Shown: positions 26,117-35,031, counted from the stretch's first letter. The stretch: DNA of 64,000 nt from Chitinophaga deserti (GCF_003149455.1 NZ_QFFK01000009.1:62001-126000); one strand, 5' to 3'. The notes: generated by a model from the letters alone, not told the origin. Numbers and translations: made by a program.

Positions 26117-26515
26117 TCATCTGTAGAAGTAGCGCCGCAGGTTAGGTTCCGTGCCTGTATAGATGACTTTGTCGGTAATTTTTGTAAAGTGTATGGTAGC
26201 GGGACTGCCATTGCGGGGTGTCATGGTAAGCGTATATCCGCCATTGGTTCCGCCTGTTTGCTCAAAGGTATAAGTACCGCGCCTGATGTCGGGCTCTTCT
26301 ACAGTACCTGATACGATCTCATACTTGTTATCGGTACCGAATCCGTAACGGGGCGCCAGCGCAGCACCGAGGAATGCACCTGCAGCAGTCTGGTCTAATG
26401 TCCAGATCCCGCTGATGGGAGTGGGGGTACCTCCAAAGTCAGGGCTTTTATCTTTACTGCAGGAAAAAAGGCAGGCACATGCTGCAATGGTCAGGAACAG
26501 GAATAATGACTTCAT
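26117..26515 (-). CDS. Small lipoprotein, paralogue 2 of a tandem trio
   Basis: A 132-aa lipoprotein (signal MKSLFLFLTIAACACLFSC, Cys 19). The mature domain has ISGIWTLD, APRYGFGTDNKYEIVSG, RRGTYTFEQTGG and TMTPRNGSPATIHFTKI, which align with the matching blocks of the genes at 26584-26988 and 25695-26090. The three are clearly tandem paralogues that have diverged. It overlaps the downstream gene's alternative start by 4 bp and has a weak -7 element (TATCTTTA) about 30 bp upstream. Function unknown. Confidence 0.78.
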   Translation of the reverse strand: MKSLFLFLTIAACACLFSCSKDKSPDFGGTPTPISGIWTLDQTAAGAFLGAALAPRYGFGTDNKYEIVSGTVEEPDIRRGTYTFEQTGGTNGGYTLTMTPRNGSPATIHFTKITDKVIYTGTEPNLRRYFYR

Positions 26516-26583
26516 AAGGGGAATTTAAGTCCTTATTAAAGATACGCTACCGGAGGCAGATATAGCACCCGGATTCTAATGCT

Positions 26584-26988
26584 TTACTTCCTGTTATAGC
26601 GGAAAGGGTGTACCTGGTACTCGCCATACCTGAAGATGGCGGAGCTGTCCTTATACTCCTTTAATTGAATGGTATACTCAGCACCGCCCCTGGGCTTCAG
26701 GATAATTGAGTGAGCATCAGGGTTTTCAAGTGTAATTGTGGTATAGGTGCCCCTTTCAATATGTGGATCATTTGTATTGCCGTAAACCTTTTCATAATTG
26801 TAATCTGTTCCGAATTTGAAAACGGGGATTATAACACCGGCTGCCACAGATACATTGGAAAGGTTGGGGTGCCATTTACCACTCACAAGATTGGATGGGC
26901 CATCGAAGGCGGGGGCTTTACTTTTTTTACAACTGGAGACAGTAATGAAGCTGATTGCAAGGAATGCGAACAGGAGCATGCGTTTCAT
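26584..26988 (-). CDS. Small lipoprotein, paralogue 1 of a tandem trio
   Basis: A 134-aa predicted lipoprotein (signal MKRMLLFAFLAISFITVSSC, Cys 20). Conserved blocks: VSGKWHPNL, IPVFKFGTDYNYEKVYGN, ERGTYTTITL and LKPRGGAEYTIQLKE. It is 59 bp downstream of the PhoR-like kinase on the same strand and could be part of that transcript. The position next to a phosphate-type two-component system and the porin suggests a cell-envelope role, but no function can be assigned. Confidence 0.78.
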   Translation of the reverse strand: MKRMLLFAFLAISFITVSSCKKSKAPAFDGPSNLVSGKWHPNLSNVSVAAGVIIPVFKFGTDYNYEKVYGNTNDPHIERGTYTTITLENPDAHSIILKPRGGAEYTIQLKEYKDSSAIFRYGEYQVHPFRYNRK

Positions 26989-27047
26989 AAGGGAAAATAT
27001 TTTGGTTGTTTCCCTGTTAAACGGCAGATGGCGGTAAAAGTTACAGG

Positions 27048-28166
27048 CTAACTTTCGCGGCCGAGCTCGAGGGTAAAGCCGAAGGTGGAGCCTACTTCTA
27101 CCTTACTGCGCACATTGATGGTCTGTTCATGTGCTTCCACAATGTGCTTTACAATGGCAAGGCCAAGGCCGGTACCGCCAATATCGCGGCTACGGGCACG
27201 GTCTGTCCGGTAGAAGCGTTCGAATACCCGGGGCAGGTGTTCTTCAGCCATGCCGATGCCGGTGTCGGAGATTTCTACCAGTACGCGCTTGCCGTCCATA
27301 TTGTAAATGCTGGCAATGGTTTGTCCGTCGGGCTTACCGTACTTAACGGAGTTTTCGATGAGGTTAATCAGCACCTGACGTATCTTCTCCTTGTCAGCAT
27401 ATACCTGGATGGGGGCTTCGCATCCTTTCTTGATGCCGAACTTGATTTCTTTCTGTTTAGCCTTAATGGAGAGGGTATCGAATACATCGCGTATAAGATC
27501 CTGAATCACAAACTGTTCCTTCGTGATGGTCATTTCCCCGCTTTCGAGCTTGGAGATTTCGTCGAGGTCATCGATCAGTCGGCAAAGGCGGTCGATATTC
27601 TTGGTGGCGTTTTTAAGGAATACCTTGTTGACGTTGGGATCGTCTATGGCCCCGTCCAGCAGAGTATGGATATAACCCTGTACTGCGAAGATGGGGGTTT
27701 TGAGTTCGTGGGATAGATTGAGGAGGAACTCTTTGCGGAAGGCCTCGTTGCGGCGGAGGTTCTCCAGTTCTTCCTTCTTCTGCGAAGCCCATTTCTCCAC
27801 GTCTTCACTTACTTCCTCGATGGTTTTAAGAGGGAGGATGTTTTTATTGAAAAAATCTTCCCGCTTGGAGGCTTTGGTCTGGTAAATGAATTTGTAGATG
27901 AGCTTGATCTTCCTGTAGATGAAGTTCTGCAGGGTATAGAGGTAAAGGAAATAAGCCACGAGGAAAGTGAGGCCGAGGGCGATGAGGGTTTCCTTTAGGG
28001 TGGCGCCGATGACGAAACATCCAAAGGCCATTACGATGGACAGGATGGTCGCAGTAAATGCGGCGAGCTTTTGTGGCGACAGGTTTTTGGCTTTCAGCAT
28101 ACTCCAGAGAGCGTGTAGGTTGTAATAGCTGGAAGTTAGATTATTTTTTTTACTTGTGCTTGCCAT
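27048..28166 (-). CDS. PhoR-like sensor histidine kinase
   Basis: Membrane histidine kinase (372 aa), the partner of the response regulator encoded 66 bp upstream. Two adjacent helices (residues ~36-56 and 60-78) leave almost no periplasmic loop. A linker follows, then the HisKA domain with H153 in LSHELKTPIF, and the ATPase domain with N-box NLIENSVKYG (~270), G1 DTGIGMAEEH and G2 GGTGLGLAIV. The absence of an extracellular sensor matches PhoR-type kinases that read transporter state rather than an external ligand. Identity as the phosphate sensor is inferred from neighbourhood and from the phased promoters. Confidence 0.87.
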   Translation of the reverse strand: MASTSKKNNLTSSYYNLHALWSMLKAKNLSPQKLAAFTATILSIVMAFGCFVIGATLKETLIALGLTFLVAYFLYLYTLQNFIYRKIKLIYKFIYQTKASKREDFFNKNILPLKTIEEVSEDVEKWASQKKEELENLRRNEAFRKEFLLNLSHELKTPIFAVQGYIHTLLDGAIDDPNVNKVFLKNATKNIDRLCRLIDDLDEISKLESGEMTITKEQFVIQDLIRDVFDTLSIKAKQKEIKFGIKKGCEAPIQVYADKEKIRQVLINLIENSVKYGKPDGQTIASIYNMDGKRVLVEISDTGIGMAEEHLPRVFERFYRTDRARSRDIGGTGLGLAIVKHIVEAHEQTINVRSKVEVGSTFGFTLELGRES

Positions 28167-28232
28167 AATTCACAGGGCCGGTTGCCACACTGGTGCGGAT
28201 ACAGGAGTTGGGAAAAGAATAAAAAAAAGTGT

Positions 28233-28922
28233 TTACAGTTCGAATTTGTAGCCTACGCCTTTTACGGTGGTAATCAGGTCTACCCCCAGCTTCTGACGGA
28301 TCTTGCGGATGTGCACGTCGATAGTACGGTCGCCCACGATTACTTCGGTACCCCATACCTGGTTCAGGATCTCGTTGCGGAGGAACACGCGGCCGGGCTT
28401 GGAAGCCAGTAACTGCAGCAGTTCGAACTCTTTTTTAGCAAGGATGATCTCGGTGCCTTTGTAGGTAACGGTGAATTTTTCCCGGTCGATGATCAGATCG
28501 CCGAGGTGGAGTTGCTGCTCTTCGGTTTTATTAAGCCTGCGGAACAGGGCGTTGATGCGGGAAACGAGGAGCCGGGGTTTAATGGGTTTGGCGATGTAAT
28601 CATCGGCACCCATATTCAGTCCTTCTATTTCACTCTTCTCATCATTGAGAGCGGTGAGGAACAGTACCATGGTTTCCTTGAACTCGGGGAGGCGGCGCAA
28701 CTCACGGCAGGTATCTATACCGTTCTTGTTGGGCATCATGATATCCAGCATGATCAGGTCGGGACGGAAGATTTTAGCCTTCTGGATGGCCTCAAGACCA
28801 TCTTTCGCCGTCACTGTCTCATACCCCGCGCTCTTGAGGTTGTAGCTGATGATCTCGAGGATATCCGCTTCGTCATCTACTACCAGAATTTTACCTACTG
28901 CTACTGCTGGTTCCATCAACAT
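28233..28922 (-). CDS. PhoB-like OmpR-family response regulator
   Basis: DNA-binding response regulator, 229 aa from the ATG at 28922. The receiver domain (residues ~11-125) has the acidic pair D16-D17, phosphoacceptor D60 in LIMLDIMMPN, and K in IAKPIKPR. The C-terminal winged helix (~135-229) has the OmpR/PhoB recognition segment VGDRTIDVHIRKIRQKLG and ends GVGYKFEL. OmpR-type regulators bind direct repeats spaced 10-11 bp, which matches the local promoters. The order regulator-kinase is usual for PhoB-PhoR. Earlier in-frame GTG 28946 overlaps the -7 element and is rejected. Confidence 0.88.
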   Translation of the reverse strand: MLMEPAVAVGKILVVDDEADILEIISYNLKSAGYETVTAKDGLEAIQKAKIFRPDLIMLDIMMPNKNGIDTCRELRRLPEFKETMVLFLTALNDEKSEIEGLNMGADDYIAKPIKPRLLVSRINALFRRLNKTEEQQLHLGDLIIDREKFTVTYKGTEIILAKKEFELLQLLASKPGRVFLRNEILNQVWGTEVIVGDRTIDVHIRKIRQKLGVDLITTVKGVGYKFEL

Positions 28923-28945
28923 AATTTGGGTGTTTAAAGACGGCA

Positions 28946-29000
28946 CAAAATTAATCAGCTCATTCCCGTTTCATGAAAAGATAACATTATGTAATTGTTA
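28946..29000 (-). promoter_or_regulatory. Promoter of the two-component operon, partial phased boxes
   Basis: On the minus strand TAATTTTG (-7, perfect) occupies 28953-28946. Upstream, TAA units start at 29000 and 28989, 11 bp apart. The second is 36 bp before the -7 element, equal to two more 11-bp steps plus the 14-bp offset seen at the strong promoters; the two intervening units are degenerate. Possible autoregulation. Confidence 0.4.
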
Positions 29001-29236
29001 ATTCAGTCCGTCCCTCAAATCGCCTATACGCCCGCAAGGTACGCATTTTGGCCCTTTACGGGGCGCCGCAGGCAAGACATTCCGGCAGGTCTTTTCCTCC
29101 TTAAAAATTCTTACCTCCCGCCTAAAATGCGCAAACATGCCGGTGTGGTGCCTATGCGGACGGATATCTAACACAAAACACATATAATTTGTTCTATATG
29201 CCTGCGACAGCATTGCTTATTCGGTAGAATTGGTAG
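29001..29236. other. Intergenic stretch between divergent operons, nothing recognised
   Basis: Roughly 235 bp between the two-component promoter and the next plus-strand promoter. Mixed composition; no gene, RNA or repeat I can support. Confidence 0.4.
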
Positions 29237-29244
29237 TAAATTTG
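29237..29244 (+). promoter_or_regulatory. -7 element of the 728-aa gene
   Basis: TAAATTTG, perfect TAnnTTTG, 28 bp before the ATG at 29273. No phased boxes lie upstream. Confidence 0.5.
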
Positions 29245-29272
29245 CAGTATAGCATAGGCGTAACACACATAT

Positions 29273-31459
29273 ATGAAAAAAGCATTACTAATCATATCTT
29301 TAGGCATTATCTACAGTGGTTGGAGTTATGGTCAGAAAGTACAGATCCCCATTAACCGGCAGGGCTTCCATGACAATATTGACAAGGAGCAGCTCAATGC
29401 CGATAAGCTGGACGGTAAGCAGGATAATTACGTGAAAGTCGGCGACGACGAGAACATGAACCTCCAGGTAACCAGCGCTCTCACCAAACTGGTGGATAAT
29501 ATGCAGCTGGAAATTGAGACCGATACCTCACTGGATCACCGGCTGAAAGTGAAATACCTTTCCGGCCTCCACCAAACCCTCCGCGATTACAACGTTAAAC
29601 GTGCATACAACAGGATCGATGCTGAAGAGGCGCCGGCCATGCTGCAGGCATACCACCAGATGATGAAGGCCGACATCAAAGGGAAAAGCATTTACCCCAT
29701 TGCCAAAACCCTCAGCTTTGAGGCGGGCGAAAAGGTGATCGATGCTTTCCATGATAACCCCGGCTATAAAGAGTCGCGGGCGGAAATGTTCTCCAAGTTC
29801 GCTTTCAAGAACCTGGAAGAGATCATGCCCAAGCTGGGCCCCTACCTCGAGTACCCCGTAACCGACTCCATAGTGGCCGCCGTAGCTAAGAAGTACCCCA
29901 ACCAGGTGCTTACCTACGCCACGTCTTACACCCCCACCGCTTCCGCCATCCGCCGCAATCAGGACCCCCTGGTGCAGCAGATCGTGGCAATCGGCAAAAG
30001 CAGCCAGTCTACCAAGCTCATGCCTTTCATCGACCAGCTGCTCGATGGCTCTGCCACCATCCCCGAACTGGAAAGGGCTGTGGAAAACGATGATGCGTAT
30101 TTCCGCCTCATGGTACACACCTCCATCGTACTCCAGCGGAAGAGGGCCGAAGGTGCCAACATCATGGGCCTGAAAGCCATGCATGAAAACATGCGGGCCA
30201 AATCCCTCCGGTACATCCGCGAAATCAACGATCTCCACGATGAAAGCCATGCCATCCGCTTCCGCATCGTGAAAGATTTTACCCCCGAAGAACTGTATTA
30301 CCTGATCATCAACGGTCAGGAAGAACTATATACTTCCAGCTACACCAATGCCGCCAAGCAGGGTTTGTATGACCAGATGATGCTGCGTATGAAACCTCCC
30401 CGGGGCGACAGCCTGTTGCTGCTCGTCAGCTTCGACCGGTTTAAGAAATTCATCGCCATGGCGGCCGGTTTCAATACCCTCGATCACTTCCTGAAGTCGA
30501 TGGAAGGGGAGAACGCCAATTACCTCATGGTGAAGTTCGTTCGCAGTCTGGAAAAGACGGAAGATCTGGAAGATGCCGTGGACGTTGCCAACTCGTTTGG
30601 CTCTATCCGCGATCCCAAACTGCTGGAGTTCCTCCGGGAAGAAGTACGGAAGAACCTCAGCTTCGTTCAGTCTAAAAACGACAAGCGCGGCGTTACCATC
30701 TATTCGCTGCTCAACAGTATTTTCATGGAAGAAGGGCATGGTAACGACAGCTCCTGGGCGTCTGACATGAGCTCCAAGCTGCAGCTGCCTCCCATTAACT
30801 ACGTGGAGTTTGCCATGCTTCCCAGCGACAGCGGGCGTATTTACCAGCAGGTGTTTTTCTATGGCGATGAAGACGGTATCAGTTCGTATGCCAGCTTCAT
30901 GGGTAACTTCCCGAAAGGGGAGTGGAACGTGAGCAAGAATGCCCACTGGACAACCATCACATCCGCCAAAGGCAAGCCCACTACTATTTTTGCCAATAAC
31001 CCGCTGAAAGAGCCGGAAGATAAAACTGCCATCGAGAAACTGGGGCAGTACCTCGATGAGAAAGATATTCATCCTACTATCTTCATTCACCGTGGTCACA
31101 GCTACCACGTGAATACTACGCTGGATAACCTGCAGAGCACCGCCCGCATCGTGGTATTGGGTTCCTGCGGTGGTTACCACAACCTGGCAACCGTGTTGGA
31201 AAAGGCGCCTGAAGCGCACATCATTTCTTCCAAGCAGGTGGGTACCCGCTGGGTAAACGAGCCTATCATCCGCAGCCTCGAAGACCTGATCCGCGCCGGT
31301 AAGAATGTAGACTGGGTGCAGATGTGGGCAGGCCTCAGCCGCAAATTTGCTGCAGACACTGCCAACAAAGCCCTTTTCGATGACTATGTACCCCCGCATA
31401 AAAACCTCGGAGCCATCTTCATCAAGGCTTACCGCCAGGTGATGAAAGACGAGAACTAA
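29273..31459 (+). CDS. Large exported protein with a possible caspase-like (clan CD) C-terminal domain
   Basis: A 728-aa protein with a signal peptide (to ~SYGQ, residue 20). The first ~550 residues are mostly helical and I recognise no domain. The C-terminal part has FIHRGHSYHV (H606, H609) and, after a short helix, IVVLGSCGG with C632. A His in an H-G-H turn followed by a hydrophobic strand ending in a Cys-Gly is the pattern of clan CD peptidases and CHAT domains. The 23-residue His-Cys spacing is short compared with caspases, so catalysis is unproven. It stands alone, with a terminator after it. Confidence 0.6.
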   Translation: MKKALLIISLGIIYSGWSYGQKVQIPINRQGFHDNIDKEQLNADKLDGKQDNYVKVGDDENMNLQVTSALTKLVDNMQLEIETDTSLDHRLKVKYLSGLHQTLRDYNVKRAYNRIDAEEAPAMLQAYHQMMKADIKGKSIYPIAKTLSFEAGEKVIDAFHDNPGYKESRAEMFSKFAFKNLEEIMPKLGPYLEYPVTDSIVAAVAKKYPNQVLTYATSYTPTASAIRRNQDPLVQQIVAIGKSSQSTKLMPFIDQLLDGSATIPELERAVENDDAYFRLMVHTSIVLQRKRAEGANIMGLKAMHENMRAKSLRYIREINDLHDESHAIRFRIVKDFTPEELYYLIINGQEELYTSSYTNAAKQGLYDQMMLRMKPPRGDSLLLLVSFDRFKKFIAMAAGFNTLDHFLKSMEGENANYLMVKFVRSLEKTEDLEDAVDVANSFGSIRDPKLLEFLREEVRKNLSFVQSKNDKRGVTIYSLLNSIFMEEGHGNDSSWASDMSSKLQLPPINYVEFAMLPSDSGRIYQQVFFYGDEDGISSYASFMGNFPKGEWNVSKNAHWTTITSAKGKPTTIFANNPLKEPEDKTAIEKLGQYLDEKDIHPTIFIHRGHSYHVNTTLDNLQSTARIVVLGSCGGYHNLATVLEKAPEAHIISSKQVGTRWVNEPIIRSLEDLIRAGKNVDWVQMWAGLSRKFAADTANKALFDDYVPPHKNLGAIFIKAYRQVMKDEN

Positions 31460-31479
31460 CATGTTTTAGATATTTACAG

Positions 31480-31512
31480 CGGCCGTCTCATTCGTTTGAG
31501 GCGGCCTTTTTT
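31480..31512 (+). terminator. Terminator of the 728-aa gene
   Basis: GGCCGTCTCA (31481-31490) pairs, with one bulge, with TGAGGCGGCC (31497-31506) around a T-rich loop, then a T6 run. It lies 20 nt after the stop. Confidence 0.82.
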
Positions 31513-31607
31513 ATGTGCCCCCTGGTATTGCACTTTCACCACCTTTCACCCCGATTTGAGACAATACTTAGGGTATTTCAGTACTTGACAGTAGTGAAGT
31601 TATGGGT

Positions 31608-31728
31608 TAATGTATTGATAATTAATGGTTAAAGAGGGTGTAAAGGACCCTTCTATATACATTCGATATACATTAAGTATGCTTTAAACCTTCTTTAAAC
31701 CTGCTTTAAGTACCCTTTAACCGACCTT
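31608..31728 (+). repeat. Eleven contiguous 11-bp phased units, most starting TAA
   Basis: Units start at 31608, 31619, 31630, 31641, 31652, 31663, 31674, 31685, 31696, 31707 and 31718. Nine of eleven begin TAA; the two in the middle (31652, 31663) begin TC and end ATATACAT. The last five mostly end CTT. The phase is unbroken over 121 bp. No -7 element lies 14 bp beyond the last unit, so it is not a copy of the Pho-box-like promoters. It sits in the 380-bp gap before the ABC exporter. Confidence 0.75.
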
Positions 31729-31841
31729 CGGGTTACTGGTGCAGCTGATGGTTTTTAACACAGCAAACCGGGAGGAAGCAGAAGTATGTTGCCGGGAGGG
31801 GGCTTTTTGCTTTCTGGGAATTAGCGTTTACTTTTACAGGG

Positions 31842-33608
31842 ATGAATAAAGACAAGTCCAGGCGGGTTTTTGACTTCAGCTTACTGAAGCGCGTATTCTC
31901 ATTTGCGGCGCCCTACCGGCGCTATTTTTACGTGTCCATGTTCCTGACGGTGCTGCTGGCACTCATCTCCCCGGTGAGGCCCTGGCTGATCCAGCAAACG
32001 GTGGATAAGTACATCACCAACCAGTGGGCGCAGATGCTGGTGGTGATCACCATTGTGCAAATAGGTTTGCTGCTGGTGGAAACTGCCGTGCGGTTCTTCT
32101 TCTCCTACATTACCAACTGGCTCGGGCAATCGGTGATCAAGGATCTGCGGGTGGCGGTATACCGGAAAGTGGTACGCCTTAACCTGGGCTTCTTCGACCG
32201 TACGCCCATAGGCACCCTTACCACCCGGACCATCAATGATATTGAAGCCATCAACGATATATTCTCGGAAGGGATCATCTCCATTGTGGCGGATGTGCTG
32301 ATGATCATGGCTATACTTGGGGTGATGTTTGCGGAAGACTGGCGGCTGACGCTGGTGAGCCTCAGTCCGTTCCCGGTACTGATACTGGCCACCTACTGGT
32401 TCAAAGAGGCGGTAAACAAATCGTTTCACCGGGTGCGCAATGCCGTGGCGGCGCTGAATGCCTTTGTGCAGGAGCATATCACGGGGATGACGGTGGTGCA
32501 GGCCTTTTCTGCGGAGAACCGGGAGTTCGGGAAATTCCGGAGCATCAACAAAGACCATCGCAAAGCCAATATCGATGCCATCTTCGCCTATTCCGTCTTT
32601 TTCCCTATTGTGGAAATTATCCTGGCCATCTCGCTGGGGCTGATGGTATGGTGGGGCGCTAACATGGTGCTGAACTATGAAGTGACGCAGGGGGTGATGA
32701 TCGCGTTTATCATGTATCTCAACATGCTGTTCCGCCCGCTCCGTATACTCGCCGATAAGTTTAATACCCTGCAGATGGGGATGGTGGCCAGCGAAAGAGT
32801 GTTCAAGCTGCTGGACAGCGAAGAGTTTATGCCCGACCATGGTACCCATACCGCGGAAGGGATGAAGGGCGATATCCGGTTCGACCGGGTGTGGTTTGCC
32901 TATAAAGATGACCGGTATGTGCTGAAAGACGTTAGTTTCCACGCTAAGCCGGGGCAAACCATTGCGCTGGTGGGGCATACGGGAAGTGGTAAAACCACCA
33001 TCATCAGCATTCTCAACCGGCTGTATGAGATCCAGAAAGGGGCGATTACCATCGACGGGGTGAAGCTGGAAGATTACCGGCTGGGGGAACTGCGGAGCAG
33101 GATAGGGGTAGTACTCCAGGATGTGTTCCTGTTCTCCGGGTCTATATACGACAATATTACCCTGCGGAACCCTGCCATTACGCGGGAGCAGGTGGAAGGG
33201 GCGGCAAAGCTGATAGGGATGCATGATTTCATCCTGCAACTGCCCGGCGGGTACGATTACCCGGTGATGGAGCGCGGAAGCACGCTGTCGCTGGGGCAAC
33301 GGCAATTGATATCCTTTATCAGGGCGCTGCTGTACGATCCGGCGGTGCTTATACTGGACGAGGCTACCTCGTCGGTAGATACGGAATCGGAGCAGCTGAT
33401 ACAGCATGCGATCGGGAAGTTGATTGCGGGGCGTACCGCTATTGTTATTGCGCACCGGCTGAGTACGATCAGTAAGGCGGATCAGATTATAGTGCTGGAT
33501 AAGGGAGAGGTGCGGGAGGCCGGAACGCATGATGAGTTGCTGAAGCTGGAGGGGTATTACCACAAACTGTATATGATGCAGTTTCAGGCAACGGGAAGTA
33601 CGGCATGA
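31842..33608 (+). CDS. ABC-type exporter, fused permease and ATPase
   Basis: A 588-aa half-transporter (type I exporter). The N-terminal membrane domain (residues ~10-310) has six helices, and the nucleotide-binding domain (~340-580) has Walker A GHTGSGKTTI, signature LSLGQRQLISFIRALL, Walker B AVLILDEATSSVD and the H-loop AHRLSTI. It probably works as a homodimer or with a partner elsewhere; no second half-transporter is adjacent. The family includes lipid, peptide and drug exporters, and substrate cannot be told. The nearest -7 candidate (TACTTTTA, 31829) has one mismatch. Confidence 0.93.
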   Translation: MNKDKSRRVFDFSLLKRVFSFAAPYRRYFYVSMFLTVLLALISPVRPWLIQQTVDKYITNQWAQMLVVITIVQIGLLLVETAVRFFFSYITNWLGQSVIKDLRVAVYRKVVRLNLGFFDRTPIGTLTTRTINDIEAINDIFSEGIISIVADVLMIMAILGVMFAEDWRLTLVSLSPFPVLILATYWFKEAVNKSFHRVRNAVAALNAFVQEHITGMTVVQAFSAENREFGKFRSINKDHRKANIDAIFAYSVFFPIVEIILAISLGLMVWWGANMVLNYEVTQGVMIAFIMYLNMLFRPLRILADKFNTLQMGMVASERVFKLLDSEEFMPDHGTHTAEGMKGDIRFDRVWFAYKDDRYVLKDVSFHAKPGQTIALVGHTGSGKTTIISILNRLYEIQKGAITIDGVKLEDYRLGELRSRIGVVLQDVFLFSGSIYDNITLRNPAITREQVEGAAKLIGMHDFILQLPGGYDYPVMERGSTLSLGQRQLISFIRALLYDPAVLILDEATSSVDTESEQLIQHAIGKLIAGRTAIVIAHRLSTISKADQIIVLDKGEVREAGTHDELLKLEGYYHKLYMMQFQATGSTA

Positions 33609-33718
33609 GGCATTATTTAATTTCTTAATAAGAACAGTAAAAACACTTATTGTTGAAAATACGCTAAGGGTGGGATGGTGATAAAAAATGCCATCGGGAG
33701 TGTTGAAAAGAAGTGGTA

Positions 33719-33745
33719 GGACCTGCCGTTTAGGCGGGTCTTTGT
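33719..33745 (+). terminator. Terminator-like hairpin after the ABC exporter
   Basis: GACCTGCC (33720-33727) pairs with GGCGGGTC (33733-33740), with one G-T wobble, and is followed by a T-rich stretch. It lies about 110 nt after the stop. Confidence 0.65.
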
Positions 33746-33847
33746 CATTTTAGGCGCTGATAATGAATATGTTGAGGGAATGAAGGGGTGGCGACATGAT
33801 CCTCGTCAGTTTTTTTATCGTCCCATACTATTTAATGTAAAATCGGT

Positions 33848-33855
33848 TACCTTTG
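33848..33855 (+). promoter_or_regulatory. -7 element of the atp operon
   Basis: TACCTTTG, perfect TAnnTTTG, 19 bp before the atpB GTG. Confidence 0.55.
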
Positions 33856-33874
33856 CACAAAATTTCAGAAAAAC

Positions 33875-34993
33875 GTGGTTTCCTTGAATCGGTTCAAATA
33901 TAAGCTGGTAGCCCTGATAACGGTATTTTTTATGACCGTTTGCGGTACATTTACCACTGCCTATGCATCAGAAGGTCATGAAGAAAAGAAAGGTTTTAAC
34001 GCCAAAGAAGTAATTCTTGGCCACGTGAAGGATGCACATGACTGGCATATCCTGGATGTGGGAGATGTTCATGTAACAGTTCCTTTGCCTGTGATTATTT
34101 ATAATCCGGCGCGGGGGCTTTCCATGTTTTCTTCCTCTAACTTCCATCATGGTCATTCATCATTTGATGGTTACCGTCTGGTGGATGCGCATTACCTGGC
34201 GTCCAAACATCTGACTGCTGCGCAGTACCCTGAGGGTAGTGTGATTGCGGTGGATGGGCAGGATAACCCTACCGGGGAGAAGATCTACGACTGGTCTATC
34301 ACCAAGAACATTGCATTCCTGCTGTTTGGTTCGGCATTGCTGGTGTTCCTGATGCTGCAGGTAGCCAAGGCGTACCGCCTCCGCGGTCACCGTCAGGCGC
34401 CTAAAGGCTTCCAGAGCCTGGTGGAGCCGGTTATCATCTTTATGCGTGATGAGGTTGTTCGCCCGAACATCCCCGGTGCTAAAGGTGAGAAGTACACTCC
34501 TTTCATTCTGACTATTTTCTTCTTTATCCTGATCAACAACCTGCTGGGTCTGGTACCCGGTTCGGCTAACGTAACGGGTAATATAGCGGTAACTGCTGCG
34601 CTGGCACTGATTTCTTTCATTGCCATGATGGCTGCCACCAACCGTCACTTCTGGGCGCACATCTTCAATCCTCCGGTACCCGGCGGTGTGAAGATCATTT
34701 TGGCGCCGGTGGAGCTGATCGGTGTGTTTACCAAACCGATTTCCCTGATGATTCGACTTTTCGCCAACATCCTGGCGGGCCACATCATCATCCTGAGCAT
34801 TATTTCCCTTGTGTTTATATTCGGATCCCTGAGTAAAGTTGCGGGTTACGGCTTCCTTCCCATCACCATCGCGTTCAACATCGTGATGATGCTGCTGGAA
34901 TTGCTGGTAGCTTTCATTCAGGCGTTCATTTTTGCCAACCTTACCGCTGTATTCATTGGTCAGGCCATGGAGCATCAGGGCGATCATCACTAA
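33875..34993 (+). CDS. atpB: F0 ATP synthase subunit a
   Basis: Proton-channel subunit of F0 (372 aa, GTG start at 33875). The N-terminus is long: a cleavable-looking signal segment (LVALITVFFMTVCGTFTTAYA) precedes a ~100-residue extension, a trait of Bacteroidota AtpB. The channel helices follow, with the essential Arg in SLMIRLFANILAGH (~290-304) and FIFANLTAVFIG at the end. The alternative start is TTG at 33884. First gene of an operon atpB-E-F-H-A. Confidence 0.95.
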   Translation: MVSLNRFKYKLVALITVFFMTVCGTFTTAYASEGHEEKKGFNAKEVILGHVKDAHDWHILDVGDVHVTVPLPVIIYNPARGLSMFSSSNFHHGHSSFDGYRLVDAHYLASKHLTAAQYPEGSVIAVDGQDNPTGEKIYDWSITKNIAFLLFGSALLVFLMLQVAKAYRLRGHRQAPKGFQSLVEPVIIFMRDEVVRPNIPGAKGEKYTPFILTIFFFILINNLLGLVPGSANVTGNIAVTAALALISFIAMMAATNRHFWAHIFNPPVPGGVKIILAPVELIGVFTKPISLMIRLFANILAGHIIILSIISLVFIFGSLSKVAGYGFLPITIAFNIVMMLLELLVAFIQAFIFANLTAVFIGQAMEHQGDHH

Positions 34994-35031
34994 TCAAACG
35001 TTTAATCTAAAATTCAAATACACAATTCATC

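Noticed and set aside
31732..31739. A -7 element directly after the 11-unit array
   Set aside because: The sequence GTTACTGG 14 bp after the last unit has several mismatches to TAnnTTTG, so the array cannot be called a promoter of the same class.
31460..31841. Replication origin or iteron interpretation of the 11-bp array
   Set aside because: Unit length is short, no DnaA boxes are seen, and no replication gene is near.
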